This document shows, piece after piece, positions 51,802-60,390 of a DNA stretch of 64,000 nucleotides. Under the pieces are notes generated by a model, which made no database searches, had not been told where the DNA came from, and saw only the letters and a program-made list of their open reading frames with translations. Source of the stretch: Priestia taiwanensis (GTDB lineage Bacteria; Bacillota; Bacilli; Bacillales; Bacillaceae_G); contig NZ_BMFK01000001.1 of NCBI RefSeq assembly GCF_014638355.1, forward strand, positions 821,160 through 885,159, written 5' to 3'. Position 1 is the stretch's first letter. Each line of letters starts with the position of its first letter. A program made the translations under genes and the position numbers.

Positions 51802-53169
51802 CTAAACTTCTTTCGTGTTTGTGAAATATTCTTGAATAACTTCATTTGTTATAGAAATCATCCTGTCTATTTCTTCTTTTGTAATAATATACGGTGGCAT
51901 AAAGTACAAGACATGTCCTAAAGGCCTTAAAAGTAATCCTTTCTCTAAAGCTAATTGATAAATCTTATATCCTATTCTTTCTTCACTAGGAAAAGGTTCT
52001 TTCGTTTCTTTGTTTTTTACTAATTCAATTGCTCCAACCATACCTGTTTGTCTATATTCTCCAACATAAGGTTGATATGTAAACGTTTCAGAAGCCACTT
52101 TCTTCATGTATGCACTTTTCTCTTTGATTATTTCTAGATAATTATTGTCCTCGAATATGTTTAATACTTCAAGTGCCACTCTACATGCCAAAGGATTCCC
52201 AGTGTAGCTATGCGAATGCAAAAATGCTTTCATACTGTTGTAATCATCGTAAAATGCATCGTATATATCATCTGTTGTTAAAACAACGGATAGTGGTAAA
52301 TAGCCACCTGTTAGTCCTTTAGATAAACACATAAAGTCAGGTGATATCCCTGCTTGCTCACATGCAAATAACGTTCCTGTACGGCCAAACCCTACTGCTA
52401 TTTCATCTGCAATCAAATGAATATCATATTGTAGGCAAAGATCTTTTAATTTCTTGAGATAACGAGGCGGATACATTTTCATTCCAGCTGCTGCCTGAAT
52501 CAATGGCTCAACAATAATTGCGCTTATCTCTTCATGGTATAGCTCCAATTGCTCTTCTACATATGAAATGCAAGGTGTATCACAACTATTTGGGGTATTG
52601 TTGAATGGACAGCGAAAACAATCAGGCCCTTGCGCCCGAATTGTATCCAATAATAAAGGGTGATAGATTTGGTTATACAGCTCTACCCCTCCAACAGATA
52701 ACGCACCAAGCGTTTCACCATGATAAGCATCTGTTAGTGCTAAAAATCGTGTCTTATTTGCTTTTCCCTTCTGTAAATGATATTGAAAACTCATTTTCAA
52801 CGCAATTTCTATTGCGGACGATCCATTATCTGCAAAAAATACTTTCGCTAGACCATCGGGTGTTAACTTAACAAGTTTTTCAGCCAAATAAATGGCTGGT
52901 TTATGCGTAAAATTAGCAAATATAGTGTGCTCTAATTGAAAAGCTTGTTCCGTCAAGGATTTACTTATTCGCTCATTTGCATGTCCAAATAAATTTACCC
53001 ACCATGAAGAAACGACGTCCATGTATTCCTTGTTGTTTTCATCATACAGATAAACTCCTTTTCCTTCTGTAATAACGATAGGAGGGAATTCTTCATAATC
53101 CTTCATTTGAGAACATGGATGCCATACATAATTCAAATCTTTTTTTTGTAAATTAGAAAGCTTCAACAT
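51802..53169 (-). CDS. bioA: Adenosylmethionine-8-amino-7-oxononanoate aminotransferase BioA
   Basis: A 455-residue class III aminotransferase with [15 protein letters not shown] at the N terminus, [11 protein letters not shown], and the PLP lysine in [10 protein letters not shown]. It makes 7,8-diaminopelargonate using S-adenosylmethionine or lysine as donor. Full length. It overlaps the end of bioD by 7 bases, showing a bioD-bioA operon; other biotin genes are not in the window. Confidence 0.95.
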   Translation of the reverse strand: MLKLSNLQKKDLNYVWHPCSQMKDYEEFPPIVITEGKGVYLYDENNKEYMDVVSSWWVNLFGHANERISKSLTEQAFQLEHTIFANFTHKPAIYLAEKLVKLTPDGLAKVFFADNGSSAIEIALKMSFQYHLQKGKANKTRFLALTDAYHGETLGALSVGGVELYNQIYHPLLLDTIRAQGPDCFRCPFNNTPNSCDTPCISYVEEQLELYHEEISAIIVEPLIQAAAGMKMYPPRYLKKLKDLCLQYDIHLIADEIAVGFGRTGTLFACEQAGISPDFMCLSKGLTGGYLPLSVVLTTDDIYDAFYDDYNSMKAFLHSHSYTGNPLACRVALEVLNIFEDNNYLEIIKEKSAYMKKVASETFTYQPYVGEYRQTGMVGAIELVKNKETKEPFPSEERIGYKIYQLALEKGLLLRPLGHVLYFMPPYIITKEEIDRMISITNEVIQEYFTNTKEV

Positions 53170-53861
53170 TGTATCGCTAACATCCTTTCAAGGAAATCAA
53201 TTCCCTCAATTTGGACATCTTTTAAATCAGAAAGTTTATGTAATTTAGGCATAACGATAACAGGTATATTCGTTCTTTGTTTAATTGTTTCGATATTGTT
53301 AATCTCAAGTTCTGTATCTTCAAACATATTGAAAACAATCCCAGCGATAGGAATATCTCTGTTTTTAAGTGCTTCAATCGATAATAACGTATGATTAATC
53401 GTACCTAGCTTTGAACTGGCGACTAATATAACTGGTAGCTGTGTTTGTTTAATCAAATCAATAAAATAATAATGTGGTTGTTCGTTTAACGGAACATATA
53501 AGCCCCCTGCTCCTTCACATATTACGGAATCATACATCATCTTTAACTGTTGAATATGATTAAGAATGATTTCTTCTTCAACTCCAGCACCTTCTAACTT
53601 AGCTGCATAATGTGGTGATGCTGCTTCTTTGAACGAATAACTATTCAAATGAGTTTCTATTAAACTACTTTCACTAAACATTTGATAAAATGTTGTATCT
53701 TCATAATATGATTGTAAATCTTCCACAACAATCCCCGTTTGAACAGGTTTATAAGGTATAACTGATTTACCTTGCAGTTGAAAATAACGCATAAGATATG
53801 TAGTTATTATTGTCTTACCTATATTAGTATCAGTTCCGACTACCCAGAAGTTTTGTCCCAT
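53163..53861 (-). CDS. bioD: Dethiobiotin synthetase BioD
   Basis: A 232-residue ATP-dependent enzyme with the P-loop [11 protein letters not shown] at residues 6-16, KPVQTG substrate loop, and [11 protein letters not shown]. It closes the ureido ring of dethiobiotin with CO2. The ATG at 53861 is 10 bases after GGAG; the TTG nine bases earlier is too close to that site. First gene of the operon, preceded by a BirA-type operator. Confidence 0.95.
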   Translation of the reverse strand: MGQNFWVVGTDTNIGKTIITTYLMRYFQLQGKSVIPYKPVQTGIVVEDLQSYYEDTTFYQMFSESSLIETHLNSYSFKEAASPHYAAKLEGAGVEEEIILNHIQQLKMMYDSVICEGAGGLYVPLNEQPHYYFIDLIKQTQLPVILVASSKLGTINHTLLSIEALKNRDIPIAGIVFNMFEDTELEINNIETIKQRTNIPVIVMPKLHKLSDLKDVQIEGIDFLERMLAIQC

Positions 53862-53874
53862 AATAATCAAGCTC

Positions 53875-53921
53875 CTTCACATATGTTAACTTATTTATAA
53901 TAAAAGTTAACATATGTGAAG
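53875..53921 (-). promoter_or_regulatory. BirA operator of bioDA
   Basis: A perfect 18-base inverted repeat with an 11-base loop (arms 53875-53892 and 53904-53921). The core TGTTAAC-N15-GTTAACA fits the B. subtilis BirA operator TTGTTAAC-N14/15-GTTAACAA. A minus-strand -10 lies in the loop region, so biotin-bound BirA would block transcription. Confidence 0.8.
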
Positions 53922-54348
53922 TGAAACTGTAAATAGTTCTTCTTCGGAATGATTAATGTACCCTTCTCATAGTTGCACGCATAGCTGAGAAGTATTTTGC
54001 GCTTTTACTTAAAATACAAGAATAATATCAGACGAAGACACAACTACAAATATGATTCATATTGTAAAATTCACTATGAAATCCAAGTAAAATAAATAGT
54101 TTACCTCCCTTCTCTCTCTAAAACCCTGCTTTCTATAACATACATTCATTGTTATTTTACATTTACTCGTTTTCTTTATTTTTAAATAGAACGAATAACA
54201 TAGTATTACTATTATAAAAAAGTAAAAATAAAGGTTTTCATTGAATATTGTTGGATTTAGAAGTATTATATACATATTCAAACATTTGAATATGTATATA
54301 ATACTTCTAGACTATTTAAAATCAATGACATGTACTGGAGGAGCTTAC
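53922..54348. other. Gap between bioD and arsR-sulP
   Basis: 427 bases. Contains the inverted repeat TTCTCA-N16-TGAGAA (within 53962-53991) and the 52-base palindrome at 54258-54309. No coding frame is convincing; the minus-strand frame at 54057-54281 is very AT-rich and lacks a ribosome binding site. Confidence 0.5.
54258..54309 (+). promoter_or_regulatory. 52-base palindrome over the arsR-sulP promoter
   Basis: Arms of 25 bases (54258-54282 and 54285-54309) around CA are perfectly complementary; the core is ATTCAAACATTTGAAT. A TATAAT at 54297-54302 is inside the right arm. A dimeric ArsR protein covering this dyad would block transcription of its own gene. Confidence 0.75.
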
Positions 54349-54678
54349 ATGAGCGGCGAAATGCAACAATTTAAAGCTGATTTCTTTAAAGCTTTATCAC
54401 ATCCTTTGCGAATACACATTCTTGAATTATTATCAGAAGGCGAAAAAAGCGTAAACGAAATCCAAAGCATTCTTAATAAAGACGGGTCTGCTGTTTCTCA
54501 ACAGTTAAGCGTACTACGTTCTAAAAATATTGTTGTCGGTAAAAAAGACGGAAAACGCGTGTTATATTCTCTTCGGGATCCTATGATTATGAACTTACTA
54601 GCAGTTACGAAGGAAATATTTAATAACCACTTAATTGACACAATCTCAATGTTAGAAGAACTAGATGGAAAAGAATGA
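54349..54678 (+). CDS. ArsR family regulator next to SulP transporter
   Basis: A 109-residue winged-helix regulator: ADFFKALSHPLRIHILELL, recognition helix GSAVSQQLSVLRSK and wing GKKDGKRVLYSLRD. No Cys at all, so it does not use the ArsR/CadC metal sites or the sulfur-sensing Cys pair of BigR/SqrR. ATG 54349 follows GGAGGAGC by 5 bases; longer frames lie in the palindrome. It precedes the SulP gene by about 300 bases and probably controls itself and the transporter. Confidence 0.88.
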   Translation: MSGEMQQFKADFFKALSHPLRIHILELLSEGEKSVNEIQSILNKDGSAVSQQLSVLRSKNIVVGKKDGKRVLYSLRDPMIMNLLAVTKEIFNNHLIDTISMLEELDGKE

Positions 54679-54694
54679 TGTAGACGAAAAAAAG

Positions 54695-54751
54695 ACATAT
54701 CCAAGATAGATTAGGATGTCAAAAGGACATATAGCCTATTCCATCTTGGGT
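54695..54751. terminator. Imperfect long hairpin after arsR
   Basis: ATATCCAAGAT and ATCTTGGGTAT form the base and TGTC-AAAA-GGACA the tip. A T7 run lies 12 bases beyond at 54763-54769. Probable partial terminator between arsR and sulP. Confidence 0.45.
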
Positions 54752-54759
54752 ATTTGGCA

Positions 54760-54849
54760 TTCATTTTTTTGTTTCATACATTCTAAAATGACGTTCAATG
54801 GTAAATGTACCATCAAGATACGGCTCCAGATAAAGCACGGGTAATGCTT
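54760..54849 (-). pseudogene. Possible 29-codon remnant, minus strand
   Basis: Read on the minus strand between two stops: KALPVLYLEPYLDGTFTIER, then HFRMYETKK and a stop. It is protein-like but has no start. Family not recognised. Low confidence. Confidence 0.25.
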
Positions 54850-54979
54850 TTTATAGACATGAATCAACTAGATAGTCTAGATGGAATAATTAAAAAATGG
54901 AGGAGATTTAGGTGAATTAAAATGTCATTGTAAAAACAATAGATTGGTATTCATTAAAAATAGAAAAGAAGGGTTTATA

Positions 54980-56734
54980 ATGAGAAAGTTATTTACGGGA
55001 AGATTTCAAGGCTATTCATTGCAACATTTTCAAAAAGATCTTCTTTCGGGGTTGATTGTCGGGGTTGTTGCTATCCCACTAGCTATGTCATTTGCTATCG
55101 CTTCTGGCGTTAAGCCAGAGTATGGAATCTATACAACATGTATTGCTGGAATTATCATTTCATTATTTGGTGGTTCTAAATATCAAATTGGAGGACCTAC
55201 AGGTGCTTTCGTTCCGATTCTCTTAGGCATTGTTATTACCTATGGCTATGAAGATCTCTTACTTGCTGGCTTGTTAGCTGGAATTATTTTATGTCTTATG
55301 GGGATTTTTAAATTAGGGTCTCTCATTAAATTTATCCCCCGTCCTGTAACGATTGGCTTTACATCAGGTATTGCCGTTATTATTTTCACAGGACAAATTG
55401 CTAGTTTCTTAGGTTTAACTAATATAGAAAAACACGAGGAGTTTATAGCAAATATAACGGAAATAATCACTCATATTGATAGTACTAATTTTTACAATGT
55501 TATAACTGCCTTAGTCTGTTTCTTCGTTATACTAATCACACCAAAAATCTTACCAAAAGTACCCGGCTCACTAGTGGGTATTATTATTTCAACTTTCATT
55601 GCAACTGTATTTTTCTCTAATCAGGTGCCTACCATTGGCACAGCATATGGTACAATTCCAAACACACTTCCTCAATTTCATATACCTGAAATTACGTTAG
55701 AGCGTATAGAGCAGCTAATTGGGCCTGCATTTGTTATAGCCATGTTGGGAGGAATTGAATCTCTTTTATCTGCTGTCGTGGCAGATGGTATGACAAATAG
55801 TAAACACAACAGTAATAAAGAGCTTATTGGCCAAGGACTTGCAAATATTGTTACACCGTTATTCGGAGGAATTCCAGCAACTGGGGCTATCGCTCGAACG
55901 GCAACCAATATTAAAAGCGGAGCCACTTCTCCAATGTCAGGAGTTATTCATGGGATATTTGTGTTACTTACACTCCTACTGTTAGCGCCATACGCCTCAC
56001 ATATTCCACTTGCAAGCATGGCTCCTATTTTGATGGTAGTCGCTTGGAATATGAGTGAGCAAAAACATTTCATTCATATACTTAAGCTAAAAACAGGAGA
56101 CTCTCTTGTCTTACTTGTGACATTCTTACTTACTGTATTTACTAGTTTAACTACAGCAGTAGAAATTGGGCTTATTTTAGCTATCATTTTATTTACAAAG
56201 CGTATGAGTAACATGCTTGTAATATCGAAAGTCCTTCCTGATCATAATGAAAAATTGTTACCGAATGTGGTAAATAAAGCCCATGATTGTCCACAAATTA
56301 ATATCTATACAATCGAAGGCCCATTATTTTTTGGTGCTGCCCAAACGTTTGAGCAAACCATTTTGGCAAAGATTAATTCTAAACCGAAAGTTTTAATTTT
56401 ACGTATGGGAAAAGTACCATTTATTGATACAACAGGAGAAGCCTATTTCAGAAATATTGTTCACCATTTTAAAAAACAAGGCGGTACACTTCTTATCTCA
56501 GGAGTTCAACCAGATCTACAATCTATTTTAGAGAAAGATGGATTGTATGCAGAGATTGGAGAAAAAAACTTCTTTGATCATACAGGAGAAGCGATTAATT
56601 ACGCTTTAAACGACCTGGATACGAAGAAATGTATAGGGTGTAGACATTTCGCTTTTCGTGAATGTACCCAACTTTCCCAGCAATCTCAAGAAATAACCAA
56701 TAAGGAAAAGGCATTACTACTAAGTGATAGATAA
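54980..56734 (+). CDS. SulP family inorganic anion transporter
   Basis: A 584-residue SLC26/SulP protein: about 12-14 membrane spans (residues 20-410) with the family block GPTGAFVPILLGIV and GGIPATGAIARTATN, then a cytoplasmic STAS domain (about 440-560, VPFIDTTGEAYF). A C-terminal tail has three Cys (KKCIGCRHFAFRECTQ), unusual and perhaps metal-binding. SulP members carry sulfate, bicarbonate or other anions. ATG 54980 follows AGAAGGG by 7 bases. Substrate not fixed by sequence. Confidence 0.9.
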   Translation: MRKLFTGRFQGYSLQHFQKDLLSGLIVGVVAIPLAMSFAIASGVKPEYGIYTTCIAGIIISLFGGSKYQIGGPTGAFVPILLGIVITYGYEDLLLAGLLAGIILCLMGIFKLGSLIKFIPRPVTIGFTSGIAVIIFTGQIASFLGLTNIEKHEEFIANITEIITHIDSTNFYNVITALVCFFVILITPKILPKVPGSLVGIIISTFIATVFFSNQVPTIGTAYGTIPNTLPQFHIPEITLERIEQLIGPAFVIAMLGGIESLLSAVVADGMTNSKHNSNKELIGQGLANIVTPLFGGIPATGAIARTATNIKSGATSPMSGVIHGIFVLLTLLLLAPYASHIPLASMAPILMVVAWNMSEQKHFIHILKLKTGDSLVLLVTFLLTVFTSLTTAVEIGLILAIILFTKRMSNMLVISKVLPDHNEKLLPNVVNKAHDCPQINIYTIEGPLFFGAAQTFEQTILAKINSKPKVLILRMGKVPFIDTTGEAYFRNIVHHFKKQGGTLLISGVQPDLQSILEKDGLYAEIGEKNFFDHTGEAINYALNDLDTKKCIGCRHFAFRECTQLSQQSQEITNKEKALLLSDR

Positions 56735-56780
56735 AGAAAAAGCCACAATTCTTACATGAAGAAATTGTGGCTTTTTCTTT
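56733..56780. terminator. Bidirectional terminator between sulP and WYL genes
   Basis: AAAGAAAAAGCCACAATT / AATTGTGGCTTTTTCTTT, 18-base stem, T tracts both ways. Confidence 0.88.
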
Positions 56781-56805
56781 ATAAAAGTTTACTTTGCGCA
56801 AACTT

Positions 56806-57741
56806 TTAGTCTGTGTATAGATTTAAAATTTCTTTTGCATGTGCACGTATAGAGTCTCTTAACTCCCTAGGTTCTAGAACTTTTGCATCTTTTCCGAGTC
56901 TATAAAATACTGGGGTAATAAAATTAATTTCATTTTTGTCAATGCTTGCGTTAATCTCCCCTGCCCCATCTTCATGTATACTTACGAGTTCTTGAAGATA
57001 CGGAACACTTTTACATTGACGAACTCCTTCTTTTGTTAGTTCAACCTTGAGTTGAATTGGATTGCTGATATTGTACGAGGAGAACCATTCTTCTAAATTG
57101 ATAAATTTCTCTTCACATTCTTCAGTAGAAAGTATGGAAACAATGCGGTCTACACGATACAGGATTATTTTTTCTCTCTGAAAGTCATGAGCCGGTAAAT
57201 ACCATAAACCATCATGTGCATATACACCGATGGGATGAACATATTTTTCTTTTATTCCTGACTTAGATTCATAGCAAAAACGTACGTTTCTATTTTCAAT
57301 CGTTAGTTTTACTATTTCTTTTAAAAGCGGCGTATTAATTGTTCGTTTCGGATTCCAAAATGCGATGTATGAGCGCAGCGCGTCAACTTTCTCTTTCGCA
57401 TCATGTTTAAGATACGTATATAACTTATGAGTAACAGAGTTTATTTCCGTATCAAATGGTAAGTTCCGATAATAACGTAAAGACTGAAAAGCAAAGAAGA
57501 CCGAAACAGCTTCTTCTTCGGTAAATAAAATCGGTGGGAGCATTTTACCTGTTAAAACTTTATACCCACCATTACGTCCTTGCTCTGCATAAATTGGCAA
57601 GCCCATTTCACTTAAATCAATGATATATCGATGGACAGTACGAATAGATATGTTAAATTCATCTGCAATTTCTTGGGCAGTAAATACTCGTTTTGTGGTA
57701 GCAAAAACAAGGATATCTAATAAACGTTTTGCTTTTGACAT
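56806..57741 (-). CDS. WYL-domain transcriptional regulator (YafY/YobV type)
   Basis: A 311-residue regulator: N-terminal HTH_11 domain (FTAQEIADEFNISIRTVHRY), a linker, a WYL domain with DGLWYLPAHDF in about the middle, and a C-terminal WCX extension (RLGKDAKVLEPRELRDSIRA). WYL domains bind small nucleotides or nucleic acids. Divergent from the RibD-like gene at 57849, which it likely controls through the dyad at 57764-57790. Confidence 0.9.
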   Translation of the reverse strand: MSKAKRLLDILVFATTKRVFTAQEIADEFNISIRTVHRYIIDLSEMGLPIYAEQGRNGGYKVLTGKMLPPILFTEEEAVSVFFAFQSLRYYRNLPFDTEINSVTHKLYTYLKHDAKEKVDALRSYIAFWNPKRTINTPLLKEIVKLTIENRNVRFCYESKSGIKEKYVHPIGVYAHDGLWYLPAHDFQREKIILYRVDRIVSILSTEECEEKFINLEEWFSSYNISNPIQLKVELTKEGVRQCKSVPYLQELVSIHEDGAGEINASIDKNEINFITPVFYRLGKDAKVLEPRELRDSIRAHAKEILNLYTD

Positions 57742-57763
57742 GTTTTTTCACCTTTTTTTTCTT

Positions 57764-57790
57764 AAAACACGACAGCAATTGTCATGTTTT
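57764..57790. promoter_or_regulatory. Dyad between WYL regulator and RibD-like gene
   Basis: AAAACACGACA-GCAAT-TGTCATGTTTT, 11-base arms with one mismatch. A TATAAT at 57799-57804 is just downstream. Likely operator of the WYL protein. Confidence 0.5.
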
Positions 57791-57848
57791 ATGGTTAATA
57801 TAATACTGTAAACAATAATTTTATTTATAGTATATCAGGAGGAACAAC

Positions 57849-58373
57849 ATGACACGTGAAGTAATTTTATTTATTGCGGCTAGCTTAGATGGATTTATCG
57901 CGAAAGAAGATGACGATTTACAATGGTTAACGGAAACAGATGCAGGAGGCGACAACGGTTGCTATGCGGAAATGTATGAATCAATTGATACTGTTATTAT
58001 GGGGAAAAGGACATATGATTGGATTCTAAAGGAAGTAGATGATTTCCCTTATCCGGATAAGAAATGTTACGTCTTCTCTACTACAGAAAAAGGTTCAAAT
58101 GAGCATGTGGAATTCGTAAATGAAGATATAGTAACATTTACGAACAGATTAAAAGAACAAGACGGATCTAAAATATGGGTGGTTGGTGGAGGGAATCTAC
58201 TCGTTGATTTTCTAAAGAATAACTTAATCGATGAATATATTATTACGATTACCCCTCATATATTAGGGACTGGTATTTCATTATTTAAAGAAAAGAATCC
58301 AGAAATTGATTTAGAACTGGTAAATACAAAGCGATTTGGTCAATTTGTTGAATTACATTATAAAGTGAAATAA
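57849..58373 (+). CDS. Dihydrofolate reductase / RibD C-terminal family protein
   Basis: A 174-residue protein of the RibD C-terminal fold, similar to B. subtilis YyaP/YwjB-type. ILFIAASLDGFIAKEDDDLQWL at the N terminus, IMGKRTYDWI, and GGGNLLVDFLKNNLIDEYI are the NADPH-binding marks. Natural substrate unknown. CAGGAGG lies 7 bases before the ATG. Divergent from a WYL regulator. Confidence 0.88.
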   Translation: MTREVILFIAASLDGFIAKEDDDLQWLTETDAGGDNGCYAEMYESIDTVIMGKRTYDWILKEVDDFPYPDKKCYVFSTTEKGSNEHVEFVNEDIVTFTNRLKEQDGSKIWVVGGGNLLVDFLKNNLIDEYIITITPHILGTGISLFKEKNPEIDLELVNTKRFGQFVELHYKVK

Positions 58374-58398
58374 ATAAGTTTTTATAATTAAAGCAACA

Positions 58399-58428
58399 GC
58401 CGATTTCCATACGTGAAGGAAATTGGCT
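58399..58428. terminator. Weak hairpin after the RibD-like gene
   Basis: AGCCGATTTCC / GGAAATTGGCT stem, one G-T pair, no clear T tract. Confidence 0.45.
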
Positions 58429-58592
58429 TAATTCGTTATTATCCTTCTCCATCCTTCCTCCATCAAAATTATGCCTATTCAGATTCATGTACTAAAAAAT
58501 GAAGTTATCTTTTTGATAATCAGCATGATAAGGAAAATACAAACGTACAAATGAATAGAATATCTTAGTCATTGAGAAAGGATTGATGTAAA

Positions 58593-59060
58593 ATGATGAA
58601 CCAAATTAGTGATAGAATCCGAACATACTTTGAGGAATTTAACCGAGCACATAATGCGTTTAAAGCGGATCTTTTGGAACCCCACGTGATTGATCCACTT
58701 GTTGGTGCCGATCCTAATGGTACTATTCAAATCATTTCGAAAGAAGAATATTTAACAGGTACTGAAAAAAGTCAAACATACTTACAATCTCTCGGTTTTC
58801 AATTCGTTGAAACCATTCCAGTTGAAGAAATCCCCCTTAATTCTCACTACACACTAGTAAAAACAAAGGGTACAATGCGGTTAGAAAAAGTCCCAGGTCA
58901 GCCAATCGATTTGGTTCATGATACAGTGTACATCTTATACATAAAAGATGAGAAACCAAAGATGGTCTTTACCCTTTCTCATGAGGATCCGATGAAAATG
59001 GCCCAAGATCAGCATAGTATTTCCTACGAAGGTCTAAGTTCATGGGACGACATAAAGTAA
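58593..59060 (+). CDS. SnoaL/NTF2-like protein of unknown function
   Basis: A 155-residue soluble protein. RIRTYFEEFNRAHNAFKADLL at the start and a run of beta strands with EEIPLNSHYTLVKTKGTMRL suggest an NTF2/SnoaL-like cone fold, common in small unannotated Bacillus enzymes. AAAGGATTG precedes the ATG by about 8 bases; the next ATG codon may be used instead. Monocistronic, ends in a terminator shared with the convergent unknown gene. Confidence 0.7.
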   Translation: MMNQISDRIRTYFEEFNRAHNAFKADLLEPHVIDPLVGADPNGTIQIISKEEYLTGTEKSQTYLQSLGFQFVETIPVEEIPLNSHYTLVKTKGTMRLEKVPGQPIDLVHDTVYILYIKDEKPKMVFTLSHEDPMKMAQDQHSISYEGLSSWDDIK

Positions 59061-59072
59061 ATACCTGCATAG

Positions 59073-59106
59073 AGAAAGGCCCCTTTTAAAGGTGGCCTTT
59101 TCTTTT
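59073..59106. terminator. Bidirectional terminator
   Basis: AGAAAGGCC / GGCCTTTTCT stem with CCTTTT/AAAGG inside; T-rich on both strands. Confidence 0.75.
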
Positions 59107-59674
59107 AATCAATGTCTTTCATTAACAAAACTAACTCTTCTTCAAGTGATGTGCCACTATGATTCTTAGTAAGTTCAAACGGGCGATTATACAGACATGC
59201 ATGCTTTAATGCTAAAAATGCATCCAGCGGAAATGTGTGAGTTTGCCACGCTTGACGGTACCCTAGCAATCCACGTCGCTTAATAAGTCGATCTAGCTCT
59301 TTTACGACACATAACACAAACTCATTGAAATTACATGTTGTTGTTACTACCTTTCTAGGCAACTTCTTATTCTTTTTCTCATCAATCATTGGATTTTGAA
59401 TCTCTGTAATCGTCATTTGTAAGTCTTCAAAATTCCGCCTGAACTCCCAGCGTGTTAACACTGGATTGGTGCGCCACGTAATGCCACCATTTGTTTTATG
59501 AAACGCCCCGTCTTTCCAACTAAGTTTGCATAAAGGATGTACAGACGCTAAGTATGTAACAAAATCCCCAAGTGCATCTGTATGAAATGCAGGATGAAAT
59601 GTGAATGTTTGATTGTCTATTTCTAACGTACATACAGCATTTCCACTACGAATCTCATCATATGAAAATCGCAT
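59105..59674 (-). CDS. Hypothetical protein, 189 residues
   Basis: A soluble protein with no signal peptide. N-terminal half beta-rich (CTLEIDNQTFTFHPAFHTDA, WKDGAFHKTNGGITWR), C-terminal half helical (NEFVLCVVKELDRLIKRRGLLGYRQAW). I do not recognise a family. GAAAGGAGGGG precedes the ATG at 8 bases, so the gene is real. It ends at a hairpin shared with a convergent gene. Confidence 0.65.
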   Translation of the reverse strand: MRFSYDEIRSGNAVCTLEIDNQTFTFHPAFHTDALGDFVTYLASVHPLCKLSWKDGAFHKTNGGITWRTNPVLTRWEFRRNFEDLQMTITEIQNPMIDEKKNKKLPRKVVTTTCNFNEFVLCVVKELDRLIKRRGLLGYRQAWQTHTFPLDAFLALKHACLYNRPFELTKNHSGTSLEEELVLLMKDID

Positions 59675-59727
59675 ATTATCCCCTCCTTTCTATATACTCT
59701 ATATCGCAAGAATATACTTGGTCCAAT

Positions 59728-59765
59728 AAAACAACCCGTATAGAGAATATCTATACAGGTTGTTT
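59728..59765 (-). terminator. Terminator of the secreted-protein gene
   Basis: AACAACCTGTATAGA / TCTATACGGGTTGTT on the minus strand with T tract. Confidence 0.8.
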
Positions 59766-59778
59766 CTACTATCGTAAA

Positions 59779-60339
59779 TCAAGGCCCCCATGGAGCTAGT
59801 GATTCGTCGACTAACTTAACTTGTTGTCTCTTTAATCCTATTCTCTGTGCATAATAGTCCAACATGCCAAAAACGGTAAAGCGGTGAAATGATCCGTTTA
59901 TAAATCGCGGTTCATTTCGTCTAGTAGGATTGATTTTCCATAAAGGAATACGTATCCTTGAAGGGAGATACGTATATTCATTAACCGGGACACTGAAATT
60001 AATGAACTCATTATAGCCATTCGCTACAACTATTATCGTTGCTTCTCCCATGTTTTTCATTGGGAACCTTGCATCTCTAGGGATTGTAATATGCATATTT
60101 ACTTCCCCGTTTGCATTCGTTAATTTTGTCGCGAGAATATGACCGAATGAGTTAATAACAATAACCCTTGCATGTTCTATTGGCTTTGTATCTTTTTCTG
60201 TTTCTTCTTGATTCGCCATTACTTCAACTGTCAGTACAGCATATATTGTTTCATTTGATGTTGCGCGTGCTGGTGTACATAAATTCCACCAAAGAAAGAA
60301 CACGATAAGATAGATAAATCTTTTCGCCAAGAATATCAC
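59779..60339 (-). CDS. Secreted protein with carboxypeptidase-regulatory-like fold
   Basis: A 186-residue protein with an N-terminal signal peptide (KRFIYLIVFFLWWNLCTPARA, cleavage near ARA). The mature part has a beta-sandwich look, with ARVIVINSFGHILATKLTNA followed by NGEVNMHI, typical of carboxypeptidase-regulatory-like or CNA-B repeats, then a C-terminal helix. Family not certain. The start is taken as GTG 60339 with a weak site (AAGAAAAGAAAG). No partner evident. Confidence 0.6.
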   Translation of the reverse strand: MIFLAKRFIYLIVFFLWWNLCTPARATSNETIYAVLTVEVMANQEETEKDTKPIEHARVIVINSFGHILATKLTNANGEVNMHITIPRDARFPMKNMGEATIIVVANGYNEFINFSVPVNEYTYLPSRIRIPLWKINPTRRNEPRFINGSFHRFTVFGMLDYYAQRIGLKRQQVKLVDESLAPWGP

Positions 60340-60390
60340 AACTTTCTTTTCTTCTTAGCTTTTGATGTTTTTTAAAATACATGCGCTCAC

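Noticed and set aside
54057..54281. Minus-strand frame of 74 codons upstream of the ArsR-SulP genes
   Set aside because: Very AT-rich, low-complexity Phe/Ile/Tyr product, no ribosome binding site, and it overlaps the 52-base palindrome.
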